DNA from: Nicotiana tabacum
Lineage: Eukaryota > Streptophyta > Magnoliopsida > Solanales > Solanaceae
Assembly (NCBI RefSeq): GCF_000715075.1
Contig: NC_134081.1
Coordinates: 107,558,108 to 107,622,107 of the forward strand
Direction: 5' to 3'
Length of the DNA stretch: 64,000 nucleotides
The position numbers and the translations under genes are program-made. The notes under the pieces were generated by a model that did no database searches, was not told where the DNA came from, and was given only the letters and a program-made list of their open reading frames with translations. Of the stretch, positions 33,183-44,852 are shown piece after piece. The stretch's first letter is position 1; every line of letters starts with the position of its first letter.

Positions 33183-34673
33183 ATGGTAGTAAAGCATGAT
33201 GATGTTGATAACTTGTGTGTCATGCTTTCTGAATGTAACTTGGTGGGAAATCCTAAACTGTGGTGGTTTGATTCAGGAGCCACTCGTCATGTTTGTGCAG
33301 TTAGAGAAGCTTTTGCTACTTATGCTCCTGCTGGACCCGGAGAGACAGTTTATATGGGAAATGTTTCAACAGCAAAAGTTGAAGGATATGGGAAGATATT
33401 TCTGAAAATGATTTCTGGCAAGATCATGACTTTGAACAATGTCCTTCATGTTCCCGAAATGAGAAAGAATTTAGTCTCTACTGGACTTCTTGTTAAGCAC
33501 GGTTTTAAGTGCGTTTTTATGTCCAACAAGGTTGTCATAAGTAAGAATAAAATATTTGTAGGAAAAGGTTACCTCACCGAGGGCCTTTTCAATCTAAATA
33601 TAATGGTTGTGGAAAACAATAATAATATTTCAGCTTCTTCTTACTTACTTGAGTCAAATGATTTATGGCATGTACGTTTGGGTTATGTCAATTATAAAAC
33701 CTTGCGAAAAATGATTAACTTGGAAGTACTGCCTAAGTTTGAATGCGAAAAATTAAAATGTCAAACATATGTGGAATCTAAGTATGTTAAACATCCTTAT
33801 AAGTCAGTTGAAAGGAATTCAAATCCTTTAGACTTAATTCACACAGATATTTGTGACATGAAGTCAATACCATCTCGCGGTGGAAAGAAGTATTTCATAA
33901 ATTTTATTGACGATGGTACTCGATATTGCTATGTTTACTTACTGAATAGTAAAGATGAAGCAATAGACGCATTCAGGCAATACAAAAATGAAGTTGAAAC
34001 ACAACTTAACAAGAAAGTAAAAATGATAAGAAGTGATAGGGGTGGTGAATATGAATCTCCTTTTGAAGAAATATGTTTAGAATATGGAATTATTCATCAA
34101 ACAACAGCCCCTTACATGCCCCAATCTAATGGGATTGCGGAAAGAAAGAATCGCACATTAAAGGAGATGATGAACGCGTTGTTGATAAGTTCTGATTTAC
34201 CACAGAACTTGTGGGGGGAAGCCATTCTTACGGCTAATCGAATATTAAATCGAGTGCCCCATAGCAAAACACAATCCATTCCATATGAAAAATGGAAAGG
34301 AAGGAAGCCCAACTTGAATTATTTTAAAGTGTGTGGGTGTTTGGCAAAAGTGCAAGTTCCTAAACCCAAAAGGGTAAAGATAGGACCGAAAACCGTTGAT
34401 TGTGTTTTCATAGGATATGCGATAAATAGTAAAGCATATCGATTTCTGGTTCATAAATCAGAAAATCCCAACATTCATAATAATACGGTTATAGAATCAA
34501 ATAATGCTGAGTTCTTTGAAAATATATATATCCGTATAAAAAGGAATGTGAGTCGTTTGGTGAAGGATCTAAACGACCTCGGGAAGAAACAAAAGAAAGT
34601 ATATGTAATCAGGAGGATCCAAGACGTACTAAACGTCAAAGAACTTCTACTTCATTTAGACCAGATTTCGTGA
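33183..34673 (+). pseudogene. Protease and integrase of the copia element
   Basis: A long open stretch of 496 codons. Protease: WWFDSGATRHVC. Pre-integrase: LWHVRLGYVNYKTLRKMI, with Arg/Tyr departures from the usual H-x-R-x-G-H. Integrase core: Asp in HTDICDM, Asp in MIRSDRGGEYES and Glu in NGIAERKNRT. The C-terminal part includes CVFIGYAINSKAYRF. It loses frame at an (AT)n run at about 34,520-34,530, so the last about 45 codons are out of frame. Confidence 0.9.
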
Positions 34674-36256
34674 CTTTCTTATTGGAGAATGAGCCTCAAA
34701 CATTTAAAGAAGTTATGACTTCTTCCGAATCATTGTTTTGGAAAGAGGCAGCCAATAGTGAAATAGAATTCATATTGAACAACCATACATGGGAATTGGT
34801 TGATCTTCCTCTTGGAAATAAACCTTTGGGTTCTAAATGGATTTTTAAAAGAAAAATCAAAGATGATGGCACTATTGATAAATTCAAGGCAAGACTCGTA
34901 GTCAAAGGGTATAGACAACGAGAAGGTCTAGACTATTTTGATACATACTCTCCAGTTACAAGAATTACGTCCATACGGATGTTAGTAGCATTAGCTGCAG
35001 TGTATGGTCTTGAAATTCATCAAATAGATGTTAAGACGGCCTTCTTAAATGGAGAGTTGGAGGAAGAAATTTATATGGAACAACCTGAAGGGTTTGTGGT
35101 TCCAGGTAAAGAAAAGAAGGTATGTAGACTTGTTAAGTCTCTTTACGGACTAAAACAAGCACCCAAACAATGGCATGCGAAATTTGACCAAACAATGTTG
35201 TCAAATAGTTTTAAGATAAATGAATGTGATAAATGTGTGTACATTAAAAATGTTCCAAATCACATAGTCATTATTTGCCTATATGTGGATGATATGCTGA
35301 TAATGAGTAATGACATTGCCAACATAAATGCTACTGAGCATATGCTCAATAGCAAGTTTAATATGAAAGACTTGGGAGTTGCTGATTTAATTCTGGGAAT
35401 TAAGATCCATAGGACTCCTCAAGGTCTGGCATTGTCACAATCTCATTATATTAAGACAGTACTTGAAAAATTCAAGCACTTGGGCTTTAAAATTGCAAAG
35501 ACTCTAATTGACGTGAATCTTGCATTAGCAAAGAATAAAGGCCAAAGCATATCACAATTGGATTATGCTCGTGTGTTGGGATGCTTAATGTATATCATGA
35601 ATTGTACACGACCAGATATAGCTTGTGCTATAAGTAAACTGAGTCGATATACGAGCAATCCAGGCCAATCTCATTGGATGGCAATGAAACGAGTTTTGAG
35701 ATATTTAGAACATACCCAGAACTTTGACTTGCACTACAGTAAATTCCCTGCGGTGATTGAGGGATACTGTGATGCAAATTGGATCACCGGTTCAACTGAT
35801 TCTAAGTCCACAAGTGGATATGTATTCACTATTGGTGGAGGAGCGGTATCTTGGAAGTCGTCCAAACAAACATGTATTGCCCGCTCTACAATGGAGGCTG
35901 AATTCATAGCCTTAGATAAAGCCGGTGAAGAAGCTGAATGGCTCCGAAATTTCTTGGAAGACATTCCATTTTGGCCCAAACCATTGGCACCAATATGCAT
36001 ACATTGTGATAGTCAAGCGGCAATTGGAAGGGTTGGGAGCGTTATGTATAACGGTAAATCTCGTCATATACGACGAAGACATAAAACCATTAGGCAATTG
36101 CTCTCTAGAGGAATTATTACGATTGACTATGTAAAGTCAAGTGATAATGTGTCGGATCCACTTACAAAAGGCCTAACTAGAGAGGTAGTTGAGAAATCAT
36201 CAAGGGGAATGGGGCTATGGCCGAGAACAAGTCATTGTGGCGGTAACTCTACCTAG
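34670..36256 (+). pseudogene. Reverse transcriptase and RNase H of the copia element
   Basis: 528 codons open. RT motifs [56 protein letters not shown] and the catalytic LYVDDMLIM; RNase H motifs [20 protein letters not shown] and [12 protein letters not shown]. The domain ends near [13 protein letters not shown]. It looks catalytically intact but is separated from the upstream polyprotein by the frameshift. Confidence 0.92.
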
Positions 36257-36801
36257 AAGACTAGAGATCCCAAGATCTAGGTTCAAGGAGATCAAACAAA
36301 GTCATTAATGACGGTTCAACATTGTCAAATAAAATTTTAGTCCGTTCTCGTGATGAGACAATGTTCAGTACCAAGGATAAAGCATTAAGGCCTTTTAATG
36401 ATTTCTAAATTTGATACGGGGTATATCAAATAGTGTATCTACAGGATGACACGTTTAGGAATCACCTATGTAAGTGTGAAGTGTTAGCCGCTTCAAGGAG
36501 AACTTTGTAAGGCCAGTTCTCTACGCACTTATGAAACCAGGCGGTGTTCATGGCTGAAACGAACACAACAATGAGAATCAAAGACGGTTAAAGGTTGATT
36601 GTGTGACTTATGGTTGTCTAGGTATACACCAAAGATCGACGGTTCAAAGATATCAAATCTACCGATTGACCGAGTATATCCGACATAAGTTTACTACGGA
36701 AAGTTCAAAGGGAAACCTACTTATCCAGATGCGATTAATCCTTGCTTGCAAAGCACACAATTTTTCCATGCATACTTCCGTGATATAGCCATTCCCCATT
36801 C
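36257..36801 (+). other. 3' untranslated region of the copia element
   Basis: No coding. It leads to the PPT. Confidence 0.6.
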
Positions 36802-36802
36802 A

Positions 36803-36812
36803 TGTGGGGGAT
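36803..36812 (+). promoter_or_regulatory. Polypurine tract of the copia element
   Basis: tgtgggggat directly before the LTR start TGTTGAGG. The usual copia PPT. Confidence 0.8.
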
Positions 36813-37776
36813 TGTTGAGGTTTTTGTTATTTAAGATGAAATAGTCTTAAAATGAGGGTGAATGGGAAATGGAGAAAAAATAAAATTTTTGAGTAAAATT
36901 TTAAGTTTTTCCCTCTCGACAATGAGACATTGTCCCATATTGGAAGAGGAAAAGATTTTTGGTGGGTATATATATAATTGCTCTTCTTGTAGCTCTTAAA
37001 GAGTTAAGAAGAAAGCAAGCCTCGCGCTGTCGTCGTCGTCGCTCGCTCGGCTCGGCTTCGGCTACGGTTTCGGCTTCGGCTTCGGATTTGGATTTGGATT
37101 TGGATTTGGTCAAATGATCGATTGATTGATTAATTTTTTGGACCAAATTTATTTGTTAATAGTAATTATTAACGTAAGATTATCCGCATTTGTAACGGAT
37201 ATTTTCCAATCCGTGTATTGACCACCAGCTGCAATAGCAGCCGCCTAATGCTCTTCCCACCATGGCCAAGTACTTGCTCCACAAACAAGCTAGTGCATGC
37301 TCCACCATGGAGGATGGAGGGTCGTTCATCTTCAAAGCTGGCTGCTATATATATGTGCAGCAGCTGTTGAAGAAAGACACGAACGAAAACCAAAAAACAC
37401 CAACAAACAAAACTGAAAACGCTCAACTTTGGCTATAGAATTGCACTCCTTCCTCTCAGCATTTCCATACGATTTTCTGAGTTTCTACTCCTTTGTTCTG
37501 CATTGTTTTAACTTCAAACAAAGCAACTGTAAGTGTGATTTGCTACCGAACTTTGTGTTCGCTGAAACACTGGGGTTTGAAGTACCGCTATACCAGTGTG
37601 TGATTCGTTCTATCCTGGGAGGAAATAATCCATTACCTTGGGTACTAGGAGGGGATTAAATTCCTTAAGGAAACACTGTGAATTCAGTGGGCTCGAATTA
37701 ATTACTGTTTCATTACGATAACTTATATTTTGCAGAATTATTATTTACAAATACAACAATATTGGCGGGAATAACA
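36813..37776 (+). repeat. 3' LTR of the copia element (964 bp)
   Basis: It carries two blocks missing from the 5' LTR: 37,086-37,174 (starts with gatttg repeats) and 37,214-37,451. The latter includes a second TATA-like gctatatatatgtgcag at about 37,345. Apart from these it matches the 5' LTR closely. Confidence 0.9.
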
Positions 37777-37781
37777 GTTTT

Positions 37782-38391
37782 TACTATGTAATCTCATTTT
37801 TATACGAACGTGTAAACTAAAATATTAGCAAGTATAAAAGAATGTAAAAAGTAAGTAATATAAATCACTCTGAGATTATTTTGTATTTTCTTCTTCTTGC
37901 ACTAAGAAAGAAACAATTTTATCATTACATAATATGCTGAATATATAATGCTAAAATGCTATAATTTCTGTGAATAGGGGAACTAATATTTTATGCAGTT
38001 GATTTTTGAGTGTTTGTGTAACAGATTTGGAAGAGGAGAAAAAAGAAAAGTAAAAAGGGAAGAGTAAACAGTGAGAATAAATGAGTAAACAATATATAAA
38101 AGAAAGAGTATGGTTTTATAGAAAGAGTGTAATTGGTCCTTGATTTACAATGATTTCATGTTTTTGATTATGTTGCATAAAGATATATTCTTAAAAGAAT
38201 ATATTATTATCTGATATAAGTGTTTCCATTAGTGCAATAAGCTTTTAGGATTCTTTTCTTTAACACTTTCACTATTTTGATTGTTTTAAACCTTTAACCA
38301 ATATCTTTCCATTATATAGATAGTCCTTTTTTAATTATCACTTTTCAGTTTATCACCAACGGGGTGGGCGTCTTTCTTTAGCATGGATTGT
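37782..38391. other. AT-rich intergenic DNA
   Basis: No coding sequence or named repeat seen between the two copia elements. Confidence 0.6.
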
Positions 38392-39466
38392 TTAGTTATG
38401 CTATTTTGTGTTTTGATGATTTGCCAAACGCTCTCGAGGAACCAGATAGGAACCAGATTTGATCAGTTCCCTTGGTCGTCGTACAGTCAACTCTACAGTT
38501 GTAAAAGTTATTGCATTGTATCGACTGACAGCAGAAATATTACTTGAAAATTGAAAGGGAGGAAACATGTTCTCATGGGGAATATGGCTTATTTGTAGAA
38601 GGAACAATGTACATATCTAGTTCTTATGGGGAATATCAACTCTAAGTTTGTCGTCATCAAAAAGGGAGAAATTGATAAGTTATGTGTCCTTTGTTTTGAT
38701 GATTTGACAAACTTCATGAGAGAACTAGATAAGAAACCTGAACCAATTAGTTCCTTTGCGTTCGGAGTAACTAGTCATATGTCTGGTTCAACTCTCAATG
38801 AAATCAGTTAAGGGAACAATAGAAGGAACAGTAGAGAGAACGGATAGAGATCGTTTCCTCCGCCTTCGGTCACAATACAAGTCAACTCTTTACAGCTGTT
38901 AAAGCTATTGTACTGTTGCACTGCACATGCAACAGTGCAACAGTTACTGTTTGAAGCATGTTGTGTACCAGATACTTGCTTACATCATCCCAATGACCTC
39001 ACTTATATATTAGCAACATGAGGGTAGGGATTACTAACACTTGCAAAACCTAAATTTGATTTTCTCTCTCAAGTGCTAGCCACCATCTCTCCCAAGAACA
39101 AAGTTGTCGTAACCTTAAGGACCAGATCCAAAGATTGAAGATATCTTAAGTCCTTAGGTTTGTTGAATCTTTATTATTTGTTTTTCATTTGTAATCCTAC
39201 AATATTTTTAAGAAGTGTCTTTGTAGGACAGATTTAAACCATTGTTTGGTTTAGTTTCTTGACTAGAGCTAGTCAAGATTTGTTGCTTTATAATAGAGTT
39301 ATTACAAAGAAGCTTACAATATAGTTATTACAAGTAGGTGAAGGATTAAGAGTTTAATTCTAGGTTACAATAAGTTATAATCTAAAGTTATTTGGTTAGT
39401 GAAGTTAAAATCCTACGAGTGTTGGTCATGGCTTTTAATCCCGTGAGCTGGGAGTTTTTCACGTAA
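38392..39466 (+). repeat. 5' LTR of the Sirevirus element, composite and 3'-truncated
   Basis: The first part starts ttagttatgctattttgtg. It is followed by a polypurine-rich segment (about 38,550-38,665) ending catcaaaaagggagaaat, then a second LTR-like start at about 38,666 (ttgataagttatgtgtcc). It matches the 3' copy until cacgtaa at 39,466, then breaks. Confidence 0.75.
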
Positions 39467-39479
39467 TGCCTACCACAAC

Positions 39480-40145
39480 CTCATTAATGATAAAAATATT
39501 TTAACTAAGGAAATCAGAGAGTTAGAACAAGAGAGAGATGAGATGGTGGTTATAGTTGTAGATCTAAAGGATGGAGGAAACAAAGAACGAAAATATCCTC
39601 TTAAAACATTCAATGGAAAAATGCATGACCTCCTCTAAAGGAAAGGAAGTGGCAAGTGAGGCACACCTTAAGCTTGAAAATGAACTCAAAAATGTAAAAT
39701 TAAGTCTTGCTACTGAACTTGGAAAGAACAGATAACTTCAGGAAGATTTAAACAGAGTTAAAAATGATTTAGATAAATCTCTGAAGTTGAACTGGCCTTC
39801 TAATACAATCACTTCTATGTATAAAAGTAATGGGGGAAACAGGCAAGGAACCGGGTTCCACAAAGAAAAGGCTCCTTATAACCCACACGACAAGTATGTT
39901 ACTATGCCAGATAACTGTGTTTGCACTCACTGTGGTAAGACTAGTCATTACAAAGATTCATGTAAAGCAAAGTTTCAGTCCCAACAGAAAAATAAAGTTT
40001 TTGTTGAAAAAGTATTTATTGCTAAGGAACCTGATTCTCTTAAAAAGAAATATGTGATGCCTGCATGGACAAAAAGACGTCTGATTCGCCCATTCCCTCA
40101 TTACAAGGGACCCAAACTTATTTGGGTTCATGAGTCTAATCTCTG
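39480..40145 (+). pseudogene. Gag C-terminal fragment of the Sirevirus element
   Basis: A charged, coiled-coil-like stretch with stops, then a zinc knuckle region (CTHCGKTSHYKDSC, CX2CX4HX4C) within 39,787-40,146. The N-terminal Gag is missing because of the deletion at 39,466. Confidence 0.75.
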
Positions 40146-40192
40146 ATTCTCTTATGCAGGCAATAGTGAAAGGAAGCAGTCAAAAATAGTAC

Positions 40193-40870
40193 ATGGATAG
40201 TGACTACTCTAAATACATGACTGGAAGAATGGATGATTTCTTTTCTCTCAAAGCCCTGCAAGATAGGAGTGTATCCTTTGGAAATGGCAAAAAAGGTTAC
40301 ATTCTGGGAATTAGAAAAATTAGGAAAATATTCTCTCACTCAATTGAGAATGTGTATTATGTGAATTGCTTGAAGTATAGCCTGCTGAGTGTCTCTCAAA
40401 TCTGCGACAAAGGAAACAAAGTGGAGTTCTTGTCAAAGTCTTACACCATCACCAATCTTATAACTGGTGAAGTAGTTCTGATTGCAAAAAGGTTCAAAAA
40501 TATTTATGTTGCAGACGTTGAATCTCTGAATGGTGGTGATATTACATGTCTAAGTACCGTTGATGATGATGCTGAACTATGGCACAGATGATTAGGACAT
40601 GCAAGCTTCACTCTGTTGAACAAGCTGATCAAGAAGGACCTGGTTCGTGGGTTGCCGAAGTCAAAGTTCAAAGATCACAAGGTGTGTGATGTATGTGTGA
40701 AAGGGTAGCAAGTCAGGTCCTCATTCAAGCCAAAGAAGGAAGTGATCACCTCAAGTCCACTGGATCTTCTTCATAGGGATCTGTGTGGACCTATAAGGAT
40801 GCCCATCATAGGAGGAAAAAAGTACATCTTTGTTATTATTGATGACTATTCAAGAATCACATGATAAGGA
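40193..40870 (+). pseudogene. Protease and N-terminal integrase fragment of the Sirevirus element
   Basis: Protease active-site region YMDSDYSKYMTG (Asp present, DSD instead of DSG), then SLLSVSQICDKGNKVEF. The pre-integrase segment carries stops (AELWHR then TGA, LGHASFTLLNKLIKK). The beginning of the integrase core reads SPLDLLHRDLCGP, IFVIIDDYSR. It stops there; the remainder of the core is deleted. Confidence 0.8.
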
Positions 40871-40916
40871 TGATTAAGATGGAGATTATTCAAAGGTCCT
40901 TGGAGAGGTTATTGAT

Positions 40917-41174
40917 ATGTCAAACGGGAAGGCAGATCTAATGAGTCAAGTCAAGGAATCCAGTAAAGAAAATGCAGTAGAACTTCCAACTGATTTGGAG
41001 GAACCCGGTCCCTCTATCACAATAACTGAAGCTAATAATATAGTTGATAATGTTGTATTAAGCACTCCTGATACAGATCAAAGAAGTAATTTTCACACTT
41101 CCATTGATGCCAATGATGGGTCTCACATGGCGGAACTTGGTCCCTCATATCCTGAAACTCAGACGTTTAACTGA
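40917..41174 (+). pseudogene. Linker between integrase and RT, Sirevirus element
   Basis: An acidic, Ser/Glu/Asp-rich open stretch (KESSKENAVELPTDLEEPGP) typical of the variable inter-domain region in this group. Confidence 0.6.
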
Positions 41175-41193
41175 AAGCACAAAAGCTCACATC

Positions 41194-42255
41194 CTCTCCA
41201 AAAACATAATCACTCCTTTGGATTCAGGGATTCAGACTAGATCCAAGGCAAGAAATATGTTTGCTTTCTCAGCTTTCTTGTCTCAAATTGAGCCAAAAAA
41301 TATTAAAAAAGCATTAAAGGATGCTGATTGGATTTCTTCCATGATAGAGGAGCTCCAACAATTTGAGAGGAACAACGTGTGGCACCTGGTTCCTCGACCC
41401 ACAGATAGAACTTTATTGGAACTAGGTGGGTATTCAAAAATAAGCTTGATGAATTTGGCAATACAATAAGAAATAAAGCCAAGTTGGTGTCTAAGGCTAT
41501 AATCAAGAAGAAGGAATTGATTATGATTAAACTTTTGCTCCAGTTGCAAGAATAGAAGCCATCAGAATTCTTATTGCTTTTGTATCTCATATGAAATTTA
41601 AACTGTTCCAAATGGATGTTAAGAGTGCATTTCTGAATGGATATTTGAAGGAGGAAGTTTTTGTCAAACAACTACCTAGTTTTGAATGCCATAAACATCC
41701 TAAACATGTCTTCAAGCTTGACAAGGCTCTATATAGATTGAAGCAGGCCCCTCGTGCATGGTATGAAAGGTTGTCCAGGTTCCTCCTGGAAATTGGTTTT
41801 ACTAGAGGAAAAATTGACAACACTCTATTTTTGAAGAAAAAAGGGAGGAACCTAATGATTGTGCAGGTCTATGTTGATGACATCATTTTTGGTGCAACAG
41901 ATGATTCCTTGTGTGAGAAGTTTGCAAAGCTTCGTGAATCGAGTTTGAGATGAGTATGATGGGGGAACTGAACTTCTTCCTAGGGCTACAAGTAAAGCAA
42001 ACCTCTAAGGGAACGATGATAAGTCAACAGAAATACATTAAGGAGCTTCTGAAAAGGTTTGAGATGGAAAGCTCAAAGACTATTGATACTCTCATTGCTA
42101 CTGCCACTCATCTAGACATGGACGAACTTAGTTCCCTTGTAAATGAAACTATGTATTGGGGTATCATTGGATCTCTCTTGTACCTAACAGCCAGCAGACC
42201 TGACATTGTGTTTAGTGTTGGGTTGTGTGCTAGATTCCAATCAAGTCCTAAGAAT
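41194..42255 (+). pseudogene. Reverse transcriptase of the Sirevirus element
   Basis: FAFSAFLSQIEPKNIKKALK opens it. Then come FQMDVKSAFLNGYLKEEVFV, LYRLKQAPRAWYERLSRFL, the catalytic VQVYVDDIIFG, and FFLGLQVKQTSKGTMISQQK. At least three frame changes (about 41,430-41,580 and 41,945) break it. Confidence 0.88.
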
Positions 42256-42260
42256 CTCAT

Positions 42261-42830
42261 TTGAAAGCTACCAAAAGAATTTTGAGGTATCTCAAAGGAA
42301 CGCATAGCCTGGTCCTCTATTATCCCTCAGGAGATAATTTTGACTTGATTGGGTATGCTGATGTTGATTATGCTGGTTATCTGGTGGGTATTATCCCTCA
42401 GGAGAGCACATTTGGCATGGCACACTTTTTGGGATCTTGCTTGATTTCATACCCACAAAGAAACAAAATTTTGTCGCCCTCTCTACTGCATAAGCTGAAT
42501 ATATGGCAGTTGCCTCATGTTGTGCTCAACTATTGTGGATCAAGCAACGATTGGAAGACTTTGGTGTATTCTCTGATTGTGTGTAACTGCTGTGTGAAAA
42601 CACAAGTGCCCTTAATATGGCAAAGAACCTAGTTCGGCATAAGAGGACAAAGCACATTGATGTGCGACATCATTTCCTGAGGGACAATGTTGAAAAAAAA
42701 GACTCATCTGTGTGAAGTTTTGCAAAATAGAGGACGGGTGGCATACATCTTCACCAAAGCACTCAGTAGAAAGCATTTTGAAAGAAACCGTATAGAGTTG
42801 GGCTTGATTAAGCTACACTGAGAACATGGT
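42261..42830 (+). pseudogene. RNase H of the Sirevirus element
   Basis: ATKRILRYLKGTHSLVLYYP and IGYADVDYAGYL mark the domain. It is followed by a short duplicated segment (tattatccctcaggaga at 42,318 and 42,389) and then stops and frame changes toward a KRTKHIDVRHHFLRDNVE-type end at about 42,640-42,700. Confidence 0.8.
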
Positions 42831-43232
42831 CCCTCGATGATTGGCTATGAAATGATGGTAAGGTGAATTGCTAAAAAGTATTTTCTAGGAACTTCTAACT
42901 CAATTCTATACCGTTACAGGTAAACACGCATGGCAACTAAAGAACAACCAAGTGGCTAATGACATTGCAAATTTTTGGAAGGATGATGCTCATATTTTCA
43001 AAATTTATCAAGGAACCTGGTTCCCATGACTCAGGTGAGTAGTTCCTCTTACACTCATATGCATTTTGAACTGCTAGTGTGCCACGTCATTAATTGCATC
43101 CCTTTCTTCTCATACCTCTTAAACCGATCCGATTACCCATCCCTATTTCTCACACCTTATTGTAACCGGTCCCCATTTTCCCTCTAAATACCCCAACCCT
43201 CTTTTTGTGTCTCCCCTCTCTCAAAATCAATC

Positions 43233-44405
43233 ATGTCTTCACCACAATCTAAGTCTCCTAAAGCCACTAAAGACATCCTTGTTGTGTCTCTATCTCATGA
43301 AGCACATCCATCTGAATCGGAGTGTCGGTTCCTGATATGGTGGATAGTGTGCATGTGCCTGGTATTTCTGAAACTCAATGTACTCAGGGTTTGATCTAAA
43401 TATTTCGTCAGCATCAGGTAATGCTTCACCCTCTTCTACTGGGATTGCATTAATGGATTCTAAGGGTGAGATAGATGGAATTTCTTTACCTGCTGGTGCT
43501 ATGAAAAGTTTAGTAAGAGGTTCTTTGACCAATGATGTTGTTGCTGGGACTCAGGGGGAAGAACGAAGGAATGAGGACCCGATGCCTCAAAATGACCAGG
43601 CACCGGTCAATACTACAGGGGGAGCCTACAAAGGGTCTTGGTCCCTCTGTCCAAGAGGAGTTTTCTGCTCCTACTTAGGATAAATCTCCAAGCTCTACTA
43701 GACAACCCTTGGACAGTGCTGACCACTACCTCTTTTGCATACCCAATTATAGTCCCTTTGGAGGTTGTGTACCTAGAGATGAAGTTAGTGTTGAAGGGAG
43801 ATTCTGGTAATAGTGAGGAGGACCTAGATAATCTGTCTGTAGCCTAGTTTATTGGTGCTAGTAATAGTGAGACTGCCACAAAAGAATCTTATTCCTAAAT
43901 GACCCACTACTAGGCAGCAGAAAAAGATTACTCTTGACAGTGCATTGAAGGAGAATAAGGAGAAAAAGAAAAGGAGAAGGACTGTGAAAAGTAGACTCAT
44001 TGATGAGAAGGATTTGCCTCCGGTGGATGTTGTAGAGGTTGAGAATAGGAGACAGCTCAGGAACTTGCTCCTCTTGTCAGGAAAACATCTAAGAAAGTAG
44101 TTTTTGTGAAACAAAAGAAGGTTTTATCTGCAAAAGTTGCTGAAGTTGGTTGTGAGCAAGAAGTTAAGAAGGAAAAGACAGTTCAGAAGAAGAACTCTGT
44201 TGAGAAGAACAAGCCTCTCAGAAATAGGCCAAGTAACAATGAGAAACCTGGTTCCAGCAATGCTTAGGGAGAAGAGCTTGCCCGTATGAAAGCTGAAAAT
44301 GTGGAGTTATGGAACCAAGTAGAGAATCTGAAAGAGCAGCTGATTAACGATCAAAAGGCTGTTAATGCTTGCATGGGCAGCCTCCTCAAAGCCCTTGCTT
44401 CTTAG
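43233..44405 (+). pseudogene. Env-like region of the Sirevirus element
   Basis: After about 400 noncoding bases a new reading region begins at 43,233 (MSSPQSKSPKATKDILVVSL). It continues through a Gly/Thr-rich part (VVAGTQGEERRNEDPMPQND, 43,378-43,683), a lysine-rich part and a heptad-like end (KAENVELWNQVENLKEQLIN, about 44,290-44,350) before a stop near 44,403. The frame changes several times. In Sireviruses a third ORF here is called env-like; its function is unproven. Confidence 0.6.
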
Positions 44406-44725
44406 TCCTTCCCTTCTCCATCTAGTATCCCCTATCTTACCCCTTTACCAGCTCCTGTTTAATTTTACTGTATTTTTTTGTTGTCCTTCCCTTTCGACTA
44501 TGGTACTCTAGTACTGTTTAATTTGTGTATGTTTTGTAACGATGGTACTTCTACAATGGTACTTTTTCCTTAAATTAATTAGCATGTTTGTCCTTTTAAA
44601 TGTATGTTAAACTCTTGTGTTCTGTTTTTAGCTATGTTGTGTGCACACGAGTGGAATGAGTTAACTAGTCTGGACTTCTTTTTGCGTTTACTTGTATAAT
44701 TCTTTTTATGATGCCAAGAGGGGGG

Positions 44726-44852
44726 AAAATTGAAGGGAAGAAATAGGTTCTCACGGGGGATATGGCTATTCTGCAGGGGGAATAATATGGGAGATCTGGT
44801 TCTCAGAGAGAATATCAATTCTAGGTTTGTCATCATCAAAAGGGAAAATTAA
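44726..44852 (+). promoter_or_regulatory. Polypurine segments upstream of the 3' LTR, Sirevirus element
   Basis: ggggggaaaa, gaagggaagaaa, gggggat, gggggaataa and finally aaaagggaaaa lie in succession just before the LTR start at 44,853. Multiple PPTs are a described Sirevirus signature. Confidence 0.7.

Larger units (their letters stand above)
31495..37776 (+). mobile_element. Complete Ty1/copia retrotransposon with GTTTT target duplication
   Basis: The LTRs start TGTTGAGGTTTTTG (31,495 and 36,813) and end ..taaca (32,125 and 37,776). GTTTT flanks both outer ends (31,490-31,494; 37,777-37,781). Inside, the order is gag, protease, integrase, RT, RNase H, that is copia order, probably Tork/Tnt1-like. 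Two in-frame stops and one frameshift disable it. The LTRs differ in length by 333 bp. Confidence 0.92.
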
